Shown here piece by piece: positions 45,521 to 53,781 of a stretch of 64,000 nucleotides of DNA. This DNA is from Neptuniibacter marinus. Its GTDB lineage: Bacteria; Pseudomonadota; Gammaproteobacteria; Pseudomonadales; Balneatricaceae. Under the pieces are notes generated by a model. The model saw nothing but the letters and a program-made list of their open reading frames with translations. It did no database searches and was not told the origin of the DNA. The stretch covers positions 62,001-126,000 of the forward strand of contig NZ_LUTR01000001.1 in the NCBI RefSeq assembly GCF_001597725.1, written 5' to 3'. Position numbers and translations under genes: made by a program. The number at the start of each line of letters is the position of its first letter. The stretch's first letter is position 1.

Positions 45521-46419
45521 TTATTTTCCTGACGAGCAAGAGTGTGGGGATTAGATAACTGCTGAGTTAAACGAATCGCTTCATTAATAGCCGATACACT
45601 CAAACCAGCAACTAAAGCGGAGCCATTCACGGCCACAATACGTTTATTTTTTACCGCGGGTGTATGAGCGAGTACAGGATTAGCCGCAAGCAAGCTTTGC
45701 ACTGCATTCTCTACATCACTACCTGCAACGATAATCACAGAGGGTTTCATTTCAAACAGTGATTCAGCCGATATATTTCGGTAGTTTTTAAAGTCAGCAA
45801 CATTGCTAGCTTTCATCAATTCGATAAAGGAATGGCCCGTTGTCCCCTCTCCTGCTAAACGTAATTTACTATCATCCATAGATAATAAAAACGCTACGCG
45901 CTCCCCCGATAAGTTCACCTTATCAAGTGTCGCTAGTTTTTGGTCAACAGATTCAAGCAAGGCTTGCCCCTTTTCCTTCTGCTCTAAAGCCATAGATAGC
46001 GAACGTATATTGTCACGAAGTTGTTCACTATTTTTTGCACTGCTTAACTGTACAAATTGAACATCGGCTTGCTTTAGTGCCGTCACAACGGATGAAGGAC
46101 CTATATGTTCACTCCCTATCACTACCGATGGATTTAAGCTCATTAAACCTTCAGCAGACAAGGTGCGGTGATAACCAATATTAGGGAGTTTAGGATACCC
46201 CTCTGGCAGCTTGCTCGTCACATCTACGGCAATCAAATCATCTTCAAAGCCAAGAGCAAAAATCAGTTCAGTAACACCCGCATCAGTACTAATTAAACGC
46301 TGTTCATCCGCTGCATAAACTGAAACAGGTAACGCAATTAATAGGATAAGTTTCATCCAGTTCACGACTGAAAACCTATTCTTTTTTTGTGTAAATAATC
46401 GAAACGGCAAAGAGATCAT
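45517..46419 (-). CDS. hmuT: Periplasmic haem-binding protein HmuT
   Basis: A 300-residue periplasmic binding protein of the BtuF/FhuD fold. It has RLISTDAGVTELIFALGFEDDLIAVD in lobe 1, NIGYHRTLSAEGLMSLNPSVVIGSEHIGP (Tyr-His and His residues that could bind haem iron) and ESLFEMKPSVIIVAG in lobe 2. ATG 46419 overlaps the exbD stop (ATGA), but the secretion signal itself begins at a second Met (46356, MKLILLIALPVSVYA), which may be the true start. It passes haem from the outer-membrane receptor to HmuUV. Confidence 0.92.
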   Translation of the reverse strand: MISLPFRLFTQKKNRFSVVNWMKLILLIALPVSVYAADEQRLISTDAGVTELIFALGFEDDLIAVDVTSKLPEGYPKLPNIGYHRTLSAEGLMSLNPSVVIGSEHIGPSSVVTALKQADVQFVQLSSAKNSEQLRDNIRSLSMALEQKEKGQALLESVDQKLATLDKVNLSGERVAFLLSMDDSKLRLAGEGTTGHSFIELMKASNVADFKNYRNISAESLFEMKPSVIIVAGSDVENAVQSLLAANPVLAHTPAVKNKRIVAVNGSALVAGLSVSAINEAIRLTQQLSNPHTLARQENN

Positions 46420-46835
46420 GGCTGTGCGTCTTCCATTAAAATTTGAGTGTTAGTTATTTGCTGCTCATTGAGGAGGGCTAAAAGTTTTAACAAAGGTTCG
46501 ACGTCTGAATCACGGGCAGCAGCAATTGAAAGTGCCCGATCTTTTTGATCTGCAATATTTACCAACAGCGCCTGTTTAAACTCAGCCCATTCATAAAAGC
46601 GATCTTCTCCAATTGCATAGATTGGAGATTTATCCAACAAACTTATTGTGAGCGGTTTTTCAGACTCTTCATGGAGGGCTATTTCACTGTCGCTATCAGG
46701 AATATCAACCGGCAATGAGAGCAAACGCGTATTTGCAGTTAACAGTAAAAAAACCACCACTATAAAAATAATATCTATCAATGGGGTAAGTTCTAAACTG
46801 CTATTTATTTGGCTCTTCTGCTGTGCACGAATCAT
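46416..46835 (-). CDS. exbD: ExbD-family energy-transducing protein
   Basis: A 139-residue protein with one N-terminal membrane helix that carries the proton-pathway Asp (ELTPLIDIIFIVVVFLLLT, typical of ExbD/TolR) and a periplasmic C-terminal domain. It works with ExbB and TonB to feed proton-motive force to the haem receptor. It overlaps exbB by 4 bp and hmuT by 4 bp. Confidence 0.93.
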   Translation of the reverse strand: MIRAQQKSQINSSLELTPLIDIIFIVVVFLLLTANTRLLSLPVDIPDSDSEIALHEESEKPLTISLLDKSPIYAIGEDRFYEWAEFKQALLVNIADQKDRALSIAAARDSDVEPLLKLLALLNEQQITNTQILMEDAQP

Positions 46836-47383
46836 TTTAGCGCCTCAGTGCAAACACCTTCGATCCGAAGATTACCTACATTAAGTACTTGCTCTGTCAT
46901 TGCTATCAATTTATCCACCCAAAGCTGAAAGCCATGCGCCCCAATAACCGCGGGAACAGCAACAATCAAACCAGCGGCGGTTGTTTTCATTGCGATTCCT
47001 AGCCCTTCGGCCATCATAGATGGGTTAATCGGTCCTTGGTGATCACCTAAATTATCAAACACTTGAATCAGACCAATCACAGTCCCGAGTAGCCCTAACA
47101 AAGGTGCAATTAACGCTATAATTTGGAGCATACGAATACCATGACTCAGTTTTCGCTGTCTGTTATGCAGCCATATTGCCGCAATATCCGTTCTCATAAC
47201 CCGTGATTGATCTGCATGTTGATTAAGTAGCGCCATCCCAGCGCTAGGAAGGCTCCGCTGAATACTGTGATAACAAAGCACAGTTATACGCTCAAGCAAT
47301 ATCAAAAGGGTAAGAACAGAGCAGATTAATAATGGGATTCCTAGCGGCCCTAAATACTGTTGCGTTAAAACAAAGATATTCAT
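46832..47383 (-). CDS. exbB: ExbB-family proton channel protein
   Basis: A 183-residue membrane protein of the MotA/TolQ/ExbB family with three helices. The last two are in the conserved block MLQIIALIAPLLGLLGTVIGLIQVF and GLGIAMKTTAAGLIVAVPAVIGAHGF (see AMKTTAAGLIVAVPAVI). It forms the pentameric channel around ExbD. It lies between tonB (31 bp upstream) and exbD in the haem operon. Confidence 0.93.
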   Translation of the reverse strand: MNIFVLTQQYLGPLGIPLLICSVLTLLILLERITVLCYHSIQRSLPSAGMALLNQHADQSRVMRTDIAAIWLHNRQRKLSHGIRMLQIIALIAPLLGLLGTVIGLIQVFDNLGDHQGPINPSMMAEGLGIAMKTTAAGLIVAVPAVIGAHGFQLWVDKLIAMTEQVLNVGNLRIEGVCTEALK

Positions 47384-47414
47384 AATTTATAATATTAAAA
47401 ACCTATAACAACGA

Positions 47415-48275
47415 TCAATTAAGTGAAAAAACAACCGGAATCCTGACACGCGAAGCGATACGGATACCGTTCCTTTCATAAGGTTTGAATTTCCACTCGG
47501 AGACAGCTTTTAAAGCTGATTTATCTAACAGGGCCAAACCTGAGCTCTGAGTGACTTCCAACTTTGATTTGTTACCTTTTTCATCCAACCAAATATCTAA
47601 CCAAACAGTACCCTCCTGACCTCGTTTACGAGCAACCACCGGATAACGAGGCGGCTTAGGCTGTGCCGCAAAAACAGGCTTAGTAATAATTTTCTCGCTC
47701 ACTTCCATCTGATCACTTGTGCTCCGATGGGGAGGATTAGCCTCTAGGTCTGTGAGGGATTGAGTATCTGAATTAGTCTGTACCGATGATGGCTCAACTG
47801 TTTTAGCATCAGGATTTACCTGCTTAATACTCGGTTCCACCTTAGCCACTGATGTACTGGCTAGCGCTTCACTCTTATTTTTGAGAACGGGGGATGGCTT
47901 TAAAACCTCTTTCGATACTGGCTGTGTAATAGCCGGTTTACTTGTTTTCTTTGTTACTTTATTTGCGACTACAGGCGCCTTAGTGACCTCTTCTTTAGGT
48001 ACAGGTCTATCCGCTGTTGTCTCAGGCTTAGGCTCTGTATGCCTTAATGCCTCTTGAGCAGGCAAAGAGTTAACTATTTTCCCCTGAGTAGGTTCAGGCT
48101 GTGGCCGACTAAACGAGATCGCGAGCGATAGCTGACTACCTTTCCCCGAGGCCTCATCCATAAAGCTCGGTTTTTCCAACGCAGCGAAAGCCCATTCTTG
48201 CAGCAAAATAAGTGCACTAATGAACAGCACTCGCCAGCCAAGTAAACCCCATTTTCTCTTAACCAACTGAGTCAT
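47415..48275 (-). CDS. tonB: TonB energy transducer for haem uptake
   Basis: A 286-residue TonB with an N-terminal membrane anchor (GWRVLFISALILLQEWAFAAL), a long proline/lysine/valine-rich periplasmic spacer (about 65-205) and a C-terminal TonB domain with PPRYPVVARKRGQEGTVWLDIWL (see YPVVARKRGQEGTVWL), SGLALLDKSALKAVSEWKF and a final VPVVFSLN. It is the first gene of the minus-strand haem operon and diverges from the receptor gene across a gap holding a Fur-box-like site. Confidence 0.92.
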   Translation of the reverse strand: MTQLVKRKWGLLGWRVLFISALILLQEWAFAALEKPSFMDEASGKGSQLSLAISFSRPQPEPTQGKIVNSLPAQEALRHTEPKPETTADRPVPKEEVTKAPVVANKVTKKTSKPAITQPVSKEVLKPSPVLKNKSEALASTSVAKVEPSIKQVNPDAKTVEPSSVQTNSDTQSLTDLEANPPHRSTSDQMEVSEKIITKPVFAAQPKPPRYPVVARKRGQEGTVWLDIWLDEKGNKSKLEVTQSSGLALLDKSALKAVSEWKFKPYERNGIRIASRVRIPVVFSLN

Positions 48276-48375
48276 AAATACCCGTTACCTAACCCTATAA
48301 CCTTTGCGCAAAAAGCGCCCGATGATTCTTTAAGACTAATAATGACCGCCATAATAAAACAGGATAAAACCTAAT

Positions 48376-48403
48376 GCAAATACAAGTCATTATCATTTAC
48401 ATT
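48376..48403. promoter_or_regulatory. Fur-box-like site
   Basis: On the minus strand the sequence AATGTAAATGATAATGACTTG contains a perfect TGATAAT half-site followed by a weaker partner (ACTTGTA), inside a wider A/T-rich palindromic zone. It lies in the divergent tonB/receptor gap, as expected for iron-repressed haem-uptake genes. By-eye match only. Confidence 0.6.
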
Positions 48404-48545
48404 GTGTTTATTAAATAGTAGCATCCCCTCAATCAGGACCTAGAGAGATAGAAAAAACTCTAAATTTAACGAGCTAGCCATTGCTGATAACGCTATATGC
48501 AGCAAGCTAGAAAACTCAATTCTCATTGACGTAATAGGGGAATTC

Positions 48546-50510
48546 ATGAAACCTAAACCTTTAGCGGTGCTCATCAGTAGTATTATTTCAGCTCCAGCAA
48601 TGGCCGATGCTGTTGATAACAGCCCAGTCTTTAATGTCGGTGAAGTGGTTGTGAACGCAACCCGAATGGAACAGAAATCTGATGAAGTTTCACGCCCTAT
48701 CACTGTTGTTGATAAGGAAACAATCGATAACATTCAACCGCAGTCGATCGCTGAAGTCCTAGCGAATGAACCTAATATATTAATTGACGGGGGCTCTCGC
48801 CCTGGCTTCCAAACCATTAATATCCGAGGTTTAGGCGACAATCGTGTGCTACAAACCGTTGATGGTGTACGACAAGATTTTGAATCTGGGCACCGTGCAA
48901 GCTACTTTTTAGATCCAATAATACTGAAGTCAGTTGAGGTCGTTAAAGGACCTGCTAGTACTCTTTGGGGGTCAGGCGCTTTAGGCGGTGTAGTCGCACA
49001 AACTACTATTGATGCCGCTGATATTTTAGAGAGCGATGATGATGTCGGCGGTTTAGTAAAAAGTAGCTTTAACTTTAACAATGATCAATTGACGACAACA
49101 GCTGTTGTCGCTGGTCGTACCGATTCTGTCGACTGGCTAATTAGTGGTTATGGTCGTGATTCTAATAACATAGAAATGGGTAACGGCCAGCCGTTAGAAG
49201 ACTCGGCTTCAGAAGATCAAGGCGCTTTAGCTAAGGTTGAATGGCAAATTAACGAAGACCAATCCATCGCTTTTAATGCGCGCCATGCAACGGTTGAAGG
49301 CGGGGTTCCTTCTAATGGAGCATCCCATGTCAATGGCAGCAGTGTTTTCCTGATAGACAAAGATCAAGTTAATAATAGCCTATCTGCAGACTATAGAATC
49401 AATACAGAATCACCACTACTCAATGCACAGGTAATGGCTTACTGGAATAGTGTCGATGTGGATGAATCACGGGTAAGTGATGGTCGGATTGATAACACCG
49501 AAAAAGACACATACGGTCTAAACCTTAATAACCTATCACAGTTTGATAATTTCACACTGCTTTATGGAATTGATGGATCACATAGTAATTTTTCTGCTGA
49601 ACGTAGTGGTGCTGATCGTCCAACCCCTCCTGATGCAGACATTGATGTCTGGGGTGCTTTTGCCCAAGGGGTTATTCCACTATCAGATAAATGGACAGTG
49701 GAGCTAGGTGCACGCTATGACTATTTCTCTACAGAAGCAAAAAACATAGGTGAAAGCCGCTCGGATAATGAACTATCCCCTTCCGCAGCACTGATCTGGC
49801 AAACAACCGATAGCTTAGAACTGACCCTTAGACACGACAGAGCCTTCCGAGCACCAACAGCTGAGGAGCTTTACAGTACAGGCACCCACTTCTGTATGGG
49901 GCCAGGCATGTGTAACACCTTTTTACCCAATTCTGATTTAAAAGCAGAAAAAGCCGCTAATACAGAGTTAATGGCCAAATTAAAGATCAATAATGCATGG
50001 ACATTGAAAACATCTATTTTTGAAAACCGTGTAGATGACTTTATTGAGCAGACCGTATCGATGAATCCATTCCCCGGTAACACTTATTGGGAAAACGTTG
50101 ATAAAGCAAAACTGCACGGGTTTGAGATTAACGCCTTGTATAGCCAGAACGATATTAATTTAGCACTAGGTTATGGCCAAACACGTGGTAAAGACCTTGC
50201 GACAGGTGATCCACTCAACAATATTCCCGCTAATACTTGGTCTGCAGATCTAAGCTCTAGCTTCCTAAATAACCAGTTAAAAGCTGGGGTACGTGTGCTA
50301 CATGCGGAAGAGCAAGACTTATCCACAGGTGATGTCTATGATGACTACACTATAACCGACCTATATGCAGCTTGGCAGCCAGCAGCTCTCAAAGATTTGA
50401 CCATCAACCTCACGGTTAATAATGCAACAGATGAATATTACCGCCGTGCATGGGCTGAAATTTATGAAGCGGGTCGCGAAGTATCTTTAGCCGCCACGTA
50501 TAAGTTCTAA
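48546..50510 (+). CDS. TonB-dependent haem/haemoglobin receptor
   Basis: A 654-residue outer-membrane receptor with a signal peptide (MKPKPLAVLISSIISAPAMA). The TonB-box-like segment is FNVGEVVVNATRM, followed by the plug domain (about 45-155; NIRGLGDNRVLQTVDGVRQDF, KGPASTLWGSGALGGVV). A 22-strand barrel follows, with the FRAPTAEELYSTGTHFC block typical of haem receptors near residue 440 and a terminal SLAATYKF ending in Phe. It imports haem across the outer membrane using the neighbouring TonB-ExbBD. Candidate axial ligands (His, Tyr) are in the barrel. It resembles HmuR/HutA types. Confidence 0.92.
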   Translation: MKPKPLAVLISSIISAPAMADAVDNSPVFNVGEVVVNATRMEQKSDEVSRPITVVDKETIDNIQPQSIAEVLANEPNILIDGGSRPGFQTINIRGLGDNRVLQTVDGVRQDFESGHRASYFLDPIILKSVEVVKGPASTLWGSGALGGVVAQTTIDAADILESDDDVGGLVKSSFNFNNDQLTTTAVVAGRTDSVDWLISGYGRDSNNIEMGNGQPLEDSASEDQGALAKVEWQINEDQSIAFNARHATVEGGVPSNGASHVNGSSVFLIDKDQVNNSLSADYRINTESPLLNAQVMAYWNSVDVDESRVSDGRIDNTEKDTYGLNLNNLSQFDNFTLLYGIDGSHSNFSAERSGADRPTPPDADIDVWGAFAQGVIPLSDKWTVELGARYDYFSTEAKNIGESRSDNELSPSAALIWQTTDSLELTLRHDRAFRAPTAEELYSTGTHFCMGPGMCNTFLPNSDLKAEKAANTELMAKLKINNAWTLKTSIFENRVDDFIEQTVSMNPFPGNTYWENVDKAKLHGFEINALYSQNDINLALGYGQTRGKDLATGDPLNNIPANTWSADLSSSFLNNQLKAGVRVLHAEEQDLSTGDVYDDYTITDLYAAWQPAALKDLTINLTVNNATDEYYRRAWAEIYEAGREVSLAATYKF

Positions 50511-50522
50511 ATAAAAGCACCT

Positions 50523-50565
50523 AAATTAGCAGGGTGATTCCCCCTTCAAATCACCCTGCTAATTT
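50523..50565 (+). other. 17-bp hairpin between receptor and hutX
   Basis: A perfect 17-bp stem (AAATTAGCAGGGTGATT with its complement at 50549-50565) and a 9-nt loop, followed by a short TTTT run. It lies between the receptor and hutX stop/start. It could be a terminator, giving hutXZ separate control, or an mRNA-stabilising stem for the highly expressed receptor. Confidence 0.75.
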
Positions 50566-50587
50566 TCCACTTAGAGCATAAAAAGTA

Positions 50588-51001
50588 ATGAATAAAGAAG
50601 ATACTCAACCCCTAAATACGCAACTTACTGGTGATCAAGCTGAAGCACTACTGAAGGAGTTAGCAACTTGGGGCAATACCACTACGATTATTTTACATGG
50701 TGGGTCCGTATTTGAGTTTAAAGGGGCCTTTCCAAAAGGTGAAATTGGCCATGGTTACTACAACCTAACAGGTCCGGTTCCTGGTTTTCATGGACATATC
50801 AATTTAAACCTCATTCATCATATTAACTTTCAAGATAAACCTCATCGAGGTCAGGAAAGTTACGCCTTCAATTTCCAAGATAAAGACGATAGCAACATTT
50901 TTAAAGTATTTTTAGGACGAACAGAGGACGGTACATTAATCGCCGATCAAGTAGCCCGTTTTAAACAAATCAAACAGCAGTTAAGCTTAAGAAAAGAATA
51001 G
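50588..51001 (+). CDS. hutX: Haem utilisation carrier protein HutX
   Basis: A 137-residue cytosolic protein of the HutX/ChuX family. Recognised regions are VFEFKGAFPKGEIGHGYYNLTGPVPGFHGHINLN (see GHGYYNLTGPVPGFHGHIN) and the C-terminal FKVFLGRTEDGTL. HutX carries imported haem to HutZ. It is a little shorter than the usual 160-170 residues at the N-terminus. hutZ follows 8 bp later. Confidence 0.92.
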   Translation: MNKEDTQPLNTQLTGDQAEALLKELATWGNTTTIILHGGSVFEFKGAFPKGEIGHGYYNLTGPVPGFHGHINLNLIHHINFQDKPHRGQESYAFNFQDKDDSNIFKVFLGRTEDGTLIADQVARFKQIKQQLSLRKE

Positions 51002-51009
51002 GAATTCCC

Positions 51010-51534
51010 ATGAGCAATGATTCACTACAAATTCGTGTACAGGAAGAAGTCTTAACATTTATCAATAGCCGCCAAAGCTTACAGTTAGCGACTGCAGGAA
51101 AAAACGGCGAGCCTTATGCCTCATATTCCCCCTTCGCAATTGGCGATGATTGTTTATACGTGTTACTGAGTGAAATGGCCGTACATGCGACCAATCTGCA
51201 AGAAAATTCAGTTGCTGCCGTTATGATTATTCAGGATGAAGACAGCGCCAAAGAGTTGTTTGCACGTAAGCGTGTTAATTACTCTATAAAAGCTGAACTT
51301 CTATCTTATGACAGCCCAGAGTGGAGCTTAGGCATCAATACCTTAGCGGAACGTCATGGGGATCGAATCAATAAACTCAGCCAATTATCAGACTTTAAGC
51401 TATTTAAATTAACCCCCACAGGCGGCCGATACGTTAAAGGGTTTGGTAAAGCTTACACGTTAGCAGGCGATGGGCTAACGGGTAGCGAAGTGCAGCATAT
51501 GACCGGTGGACATACAAAACGCAACGCGGCATAA
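51010..51534 (+). CDS. hutZ: Haem-degrading protein HutZ/HugZ
   Basis: A 174-residue protein with the split beta-barrel fold of the pyridoxamine-phosphate-oxidase-like haem oxygenases. Family features include the N-terminal FINSRQSLQLATAGKNGEPYASYSPF, EMAVHATNLQENSVAAVMII, FARKRVNYSIKAEL and the GRYVKGFGKAYTL block near the C-terminus with a final GGHTKRNAA tail, where the conserved haem-ligand His should lie (as HMTGGH). It cleaves haem to release iron, receiving it from HutX. Confidence 0.92.
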   Translation: MSNDSLQIRVQEEVLTFINSRQSLQLATAGKNGEPYASYSPFAIGDDCLYVLLSEMAVHATNLQENSVAAVMIIQDEDSAKELFARKRVNYSIKAELLSYDSPEWSLGINTLAERHGDRINKLSQLSDFKLFKLTPTGGRYVKGFGKAYTLAGDGLTGSEVQHMTGGHTKRNAA

Positions 51535-51542
51535 GAATATTT

Positions 51543-51573
51543 AAAAAAGGCGAGTGGTATCCTGCCACTCACC
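51543..51573 (-). terminator. Terminator of the pilus-like operon
   Basis: On the minus strand GGTGAGTGG / CCACTCGCC (one wobble pair, 7-nt loop) is followed by six T residues. It lies 18 bp beyond the secretin stop and may also act on the convergent hutXZ transcript. Confidence 0.82.
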
Positions 51574-51591
51574 TCTCTTTAAAAGCAGTTA

Positions 51592-53367
51592 TTAACCCGC
51601 ATCAAACATAACTTCATCCGCAGCATCCCACCACTCCTGTGTTGCACTTGTACCTTTCGATGACTTTGACGGTAGTGGCTGAACAGGCTTAACTTCCGGT
51701 TGTTGAGCTCGGCTATTCCAGGCTTTATTTTCTTCCTTAAAAAAACGCGGTTCTGGTTTTTCTAAATCAGGAAATCCCTGATTATACTGCTGATAAAAAC
51801 GGTTATTACTTCTTTCTAACTCTTGGCTGCTAGACGGTGTATTCAAAATACGTGGTGTAATTAACAACACCATTTCAGTTTCTTCTTCCTCTTCAATCGT
51901 ACTGCGAAAAGCAGCACCTAAAACAGGAACATCACCCAAAAGTGGAACTTTTCGCTCATTGTTTGAAACCGTAGAGCGGATTAAACCACCTACGGCAACG
52001 GTTAATCCATTTTGAGCCGCCACTACGCCTCTTAAGCGAGACGTATTAATTGTATCTATCGAAAGGTTAACGACATTACCTGTTCCGTCGGTCACAGGAA
52101 CAGTCCCGCCACCGGGGTTCAAGGTTGAGCTCTCTTGTTCTAAATCCAACAGGACAGAACCATCAGAGTTGATACGTGGTGTAATCTTTAACGAGATACC
52201 AATCTCTCTGAGCTCCGTTTGCGTCTCAATATAAGCAGGGGAAATAACAACACCGCTATCGATGGTCGCTGGGTTAAACGTAAAACCACGCGTCATAAGG
52301 CTCTCTTCACCAATAAAGAGGTCAGCCTCGCGATGGTTAGACGCCAATACCATCGGATTGGACAAGACTTTTAAACGCTTATTTTCTTCAAGAAACTCAA
52401 TGTTAGCGCGTAAACGATCATTCAGATATTCGTAAAGGAATGAGCCTGAATTTAAGAGGCCATTATTACCAAATGAGGTTGGTGTTAGTGAATCATTACT
52501 ACCAAAAGGGGCCAATTCAAAATTAAAAATAGAGTTAAAATCTTCACCCAACGAGATACTAAGAATCTTCATTTCCAGCATCACTTGTGGAACAGGGATA
52601 TCCATCTGCTTAACCAAACTAGAAATGGAGGCCAGCACTTTATCATCGTCTGTTCGGGCGATGATCATATTATGCTCGTTATTCACTGTTATATAGATAG
52701 GCTGGGGTTGTAAGGTGACCGCTTGTATTTTATTAGGATCTAAAGGCATAACACTGTTACTGCTGTTTACCCGTGTCAGCTGCTCTATCTGCGCTACTGA
52801 AAATTCAGAGGTATCTGCATTGCCATTACTGCCATAGCGCTGTGACGAGTTGTTTGAAGAACGGCTTGAAGAACGACTGGATGTACTATTTGAGCGACTG
52901 CCGCTTCGGCTCGATGTAGACTGCCCTGCTTCAATACCTAGCGATAGCTCAACACGATCTCCATAAAGATCTTCAATCGCTTGAGCAACAATTTGCACAT
53001 TTGCATTACGTAATCTAAACACCTCAATCCGTTGACTCTCTCGTACAACTAAATCGCGCGTGTACTCTTCTCGCCCCATGATTCGATAAGTGTGAGTATC
53101 TTCATCATAACGATACCAGAGATCACTAATGCGGCAGATGGATTTGATTGCATCAACCTCTGAAACGTTCTTAAGGTGTATCGTAATGCTTTTATTGATC
53201 GCACTCGGGGTCGCTATAATATTGGACTGTGATAATTCAGATAGCACCCTAACGACATCACCCAAGCGGGTTTCAGAAAACTCAATCTCAGAAATTTTAA
53301 CCGCAGCTGAAGTATTAAGAGCGAAAGCAAGTAATACAGCACTGATTATTATCTTGATATTACCCAT
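51592..53367 (-). CDS. Secretin of a type IV pilus/type II secretion-like system
   Basis: A 591-residue outer-membrane secretin with a signal peptide (IIISAVLLAFALNTSAA). An N0-type domain spans about 25-100 (FSETRLGDVVRVLSELS), an N1-type repeat about 110-145, then a 40-residue Ser/Arg/Asn-rich low-complexity linker (about 149-190), and a secretin domain with VPQVMLEMKILSISLGEDF, the LRANIEFLEENKRLKVLSNPM block (see LEENKRLKVLSNP), and VPLLGDVPVLGAAFRST near the end. The form is nearest MshL/PilQ/GspD. It forms the outer-membrane pore. The start overlaps the PilP-like stop (TAATG), so translation is coupled. The C-terminal tail after the barrel (about 530-591) is hydrophilic. Confidence 0.9.
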   Translation of the reverse strand: MGNIKIIISAVLLAFALNTSAAVKISEIEFSETRLGDVVRVLSELSQSNIIATPSAINKSITIHLKNVSEVDAIKSICRISDLWYRYDEDTHTYRIMGREEYTRDLVVRESQRIEVFRLRNANVQIVAQAIEDLYGDRVELSLGIEAGQSTSSRSGSRSNSTSSRSSSRSSNNSSQRYGSNGNADTSEFSVAQIEQLTRVNSSNSVMPLDPNKIQAVTLQPQPIYITVNNEHNMIIARTDDDKVLASISSLVKQMDIPVPQVMLEMKILSISLGEDFNSIFNFELAPFGSNDSLTPTSFGNNGLLNSGSFLYEYLNDRLRANIEFLEENKRLKVLSNPMVLASNHREADLFIGEESLMTRGFTFNPATIDSGVVISPAYIETQTELREIGISLKITPRINSDGSVLLDLEQESSTLNPGGGTVPVTDGTGNVVNLSIDTINTSRLRGVVAAQNGLTVAVGGLIRSTVSNNERKVPLLGDVPVLGAAFRSTIEEEEETEMVLLITPRILNTPSSSQELERSNNRFYQQYNQGFPDLEKPEPRFFKEENKAWNSRAQQPEVKPVQPLPSKSSKGTSATQEWWDAADEVMFDAG

Positions 53368-53774
53368 TAGCGAAGCACCTTCATCTGCCCCAAAGTACCC
53401 GCCTCAATCGTGAGACTTAACCTTGAAATTTTTGTTATTCTTATTGCGTGCCTAGGATTGGTTGGATCAATATTAATCTCATCCCCTACCGTTACCATGT
53501 GAACACGATCCCCAGCAACTTCGATCAATGCCATAGGTGGGAGGCTTTTTCCCCTATCTACATACCCTTTAAACAACAGCACCGGCACTTTGACATCATC
53601 AGGCATACGTCTAAAACCACGACCAAACGTATTCAACACCCCGTTAAGACCACCGGCCTCATCTGTATTTTTAAGTGTTTGTGGCTCACTAAAAGGGTCA
53701 CGCATCACCAAAACTTCCTCTGCATGCGCGGTATTCCAAACAACCAAAGTAATTAGTAAAAAAATCCGATTCAT
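53367..53774 (-). CDS. PilP/MshK-like lipoprotein-type component
   Basis: A 135-residue periplasmic protein with a signal peptide (MNRIFLLITLVVWNTAHA). The mature part contains VLVMRDPFSEPQ and a C-terminal small beta domain (VGDEINIDPTNPRHAIRITKIS) like the homology region of PilP/GspC. Such proteins link the inner-membrane platform to the secretin. I set the start at ATG 53774 (AGGTG 5 nt upstream); further upstream codons overlap the GspF-like gene. No lipobox is seen. It is coupled to the secretin. Confidence 0.78.
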   Translation of the reverse strand: MNRIFLLITLVVWNTAHAEEVLVMRDPFSEPQTLKNTDEAGGLNGVLNTFGRGFRRMPDDVKVPVLLFKGYVDRGKSLPPMALIEVAGDRVHMVTVGDEINIDPTNPRHAIRITKISRLSLTIEAGTLGQMKVLR

Positions 53775-53781
53775 AAAACAC

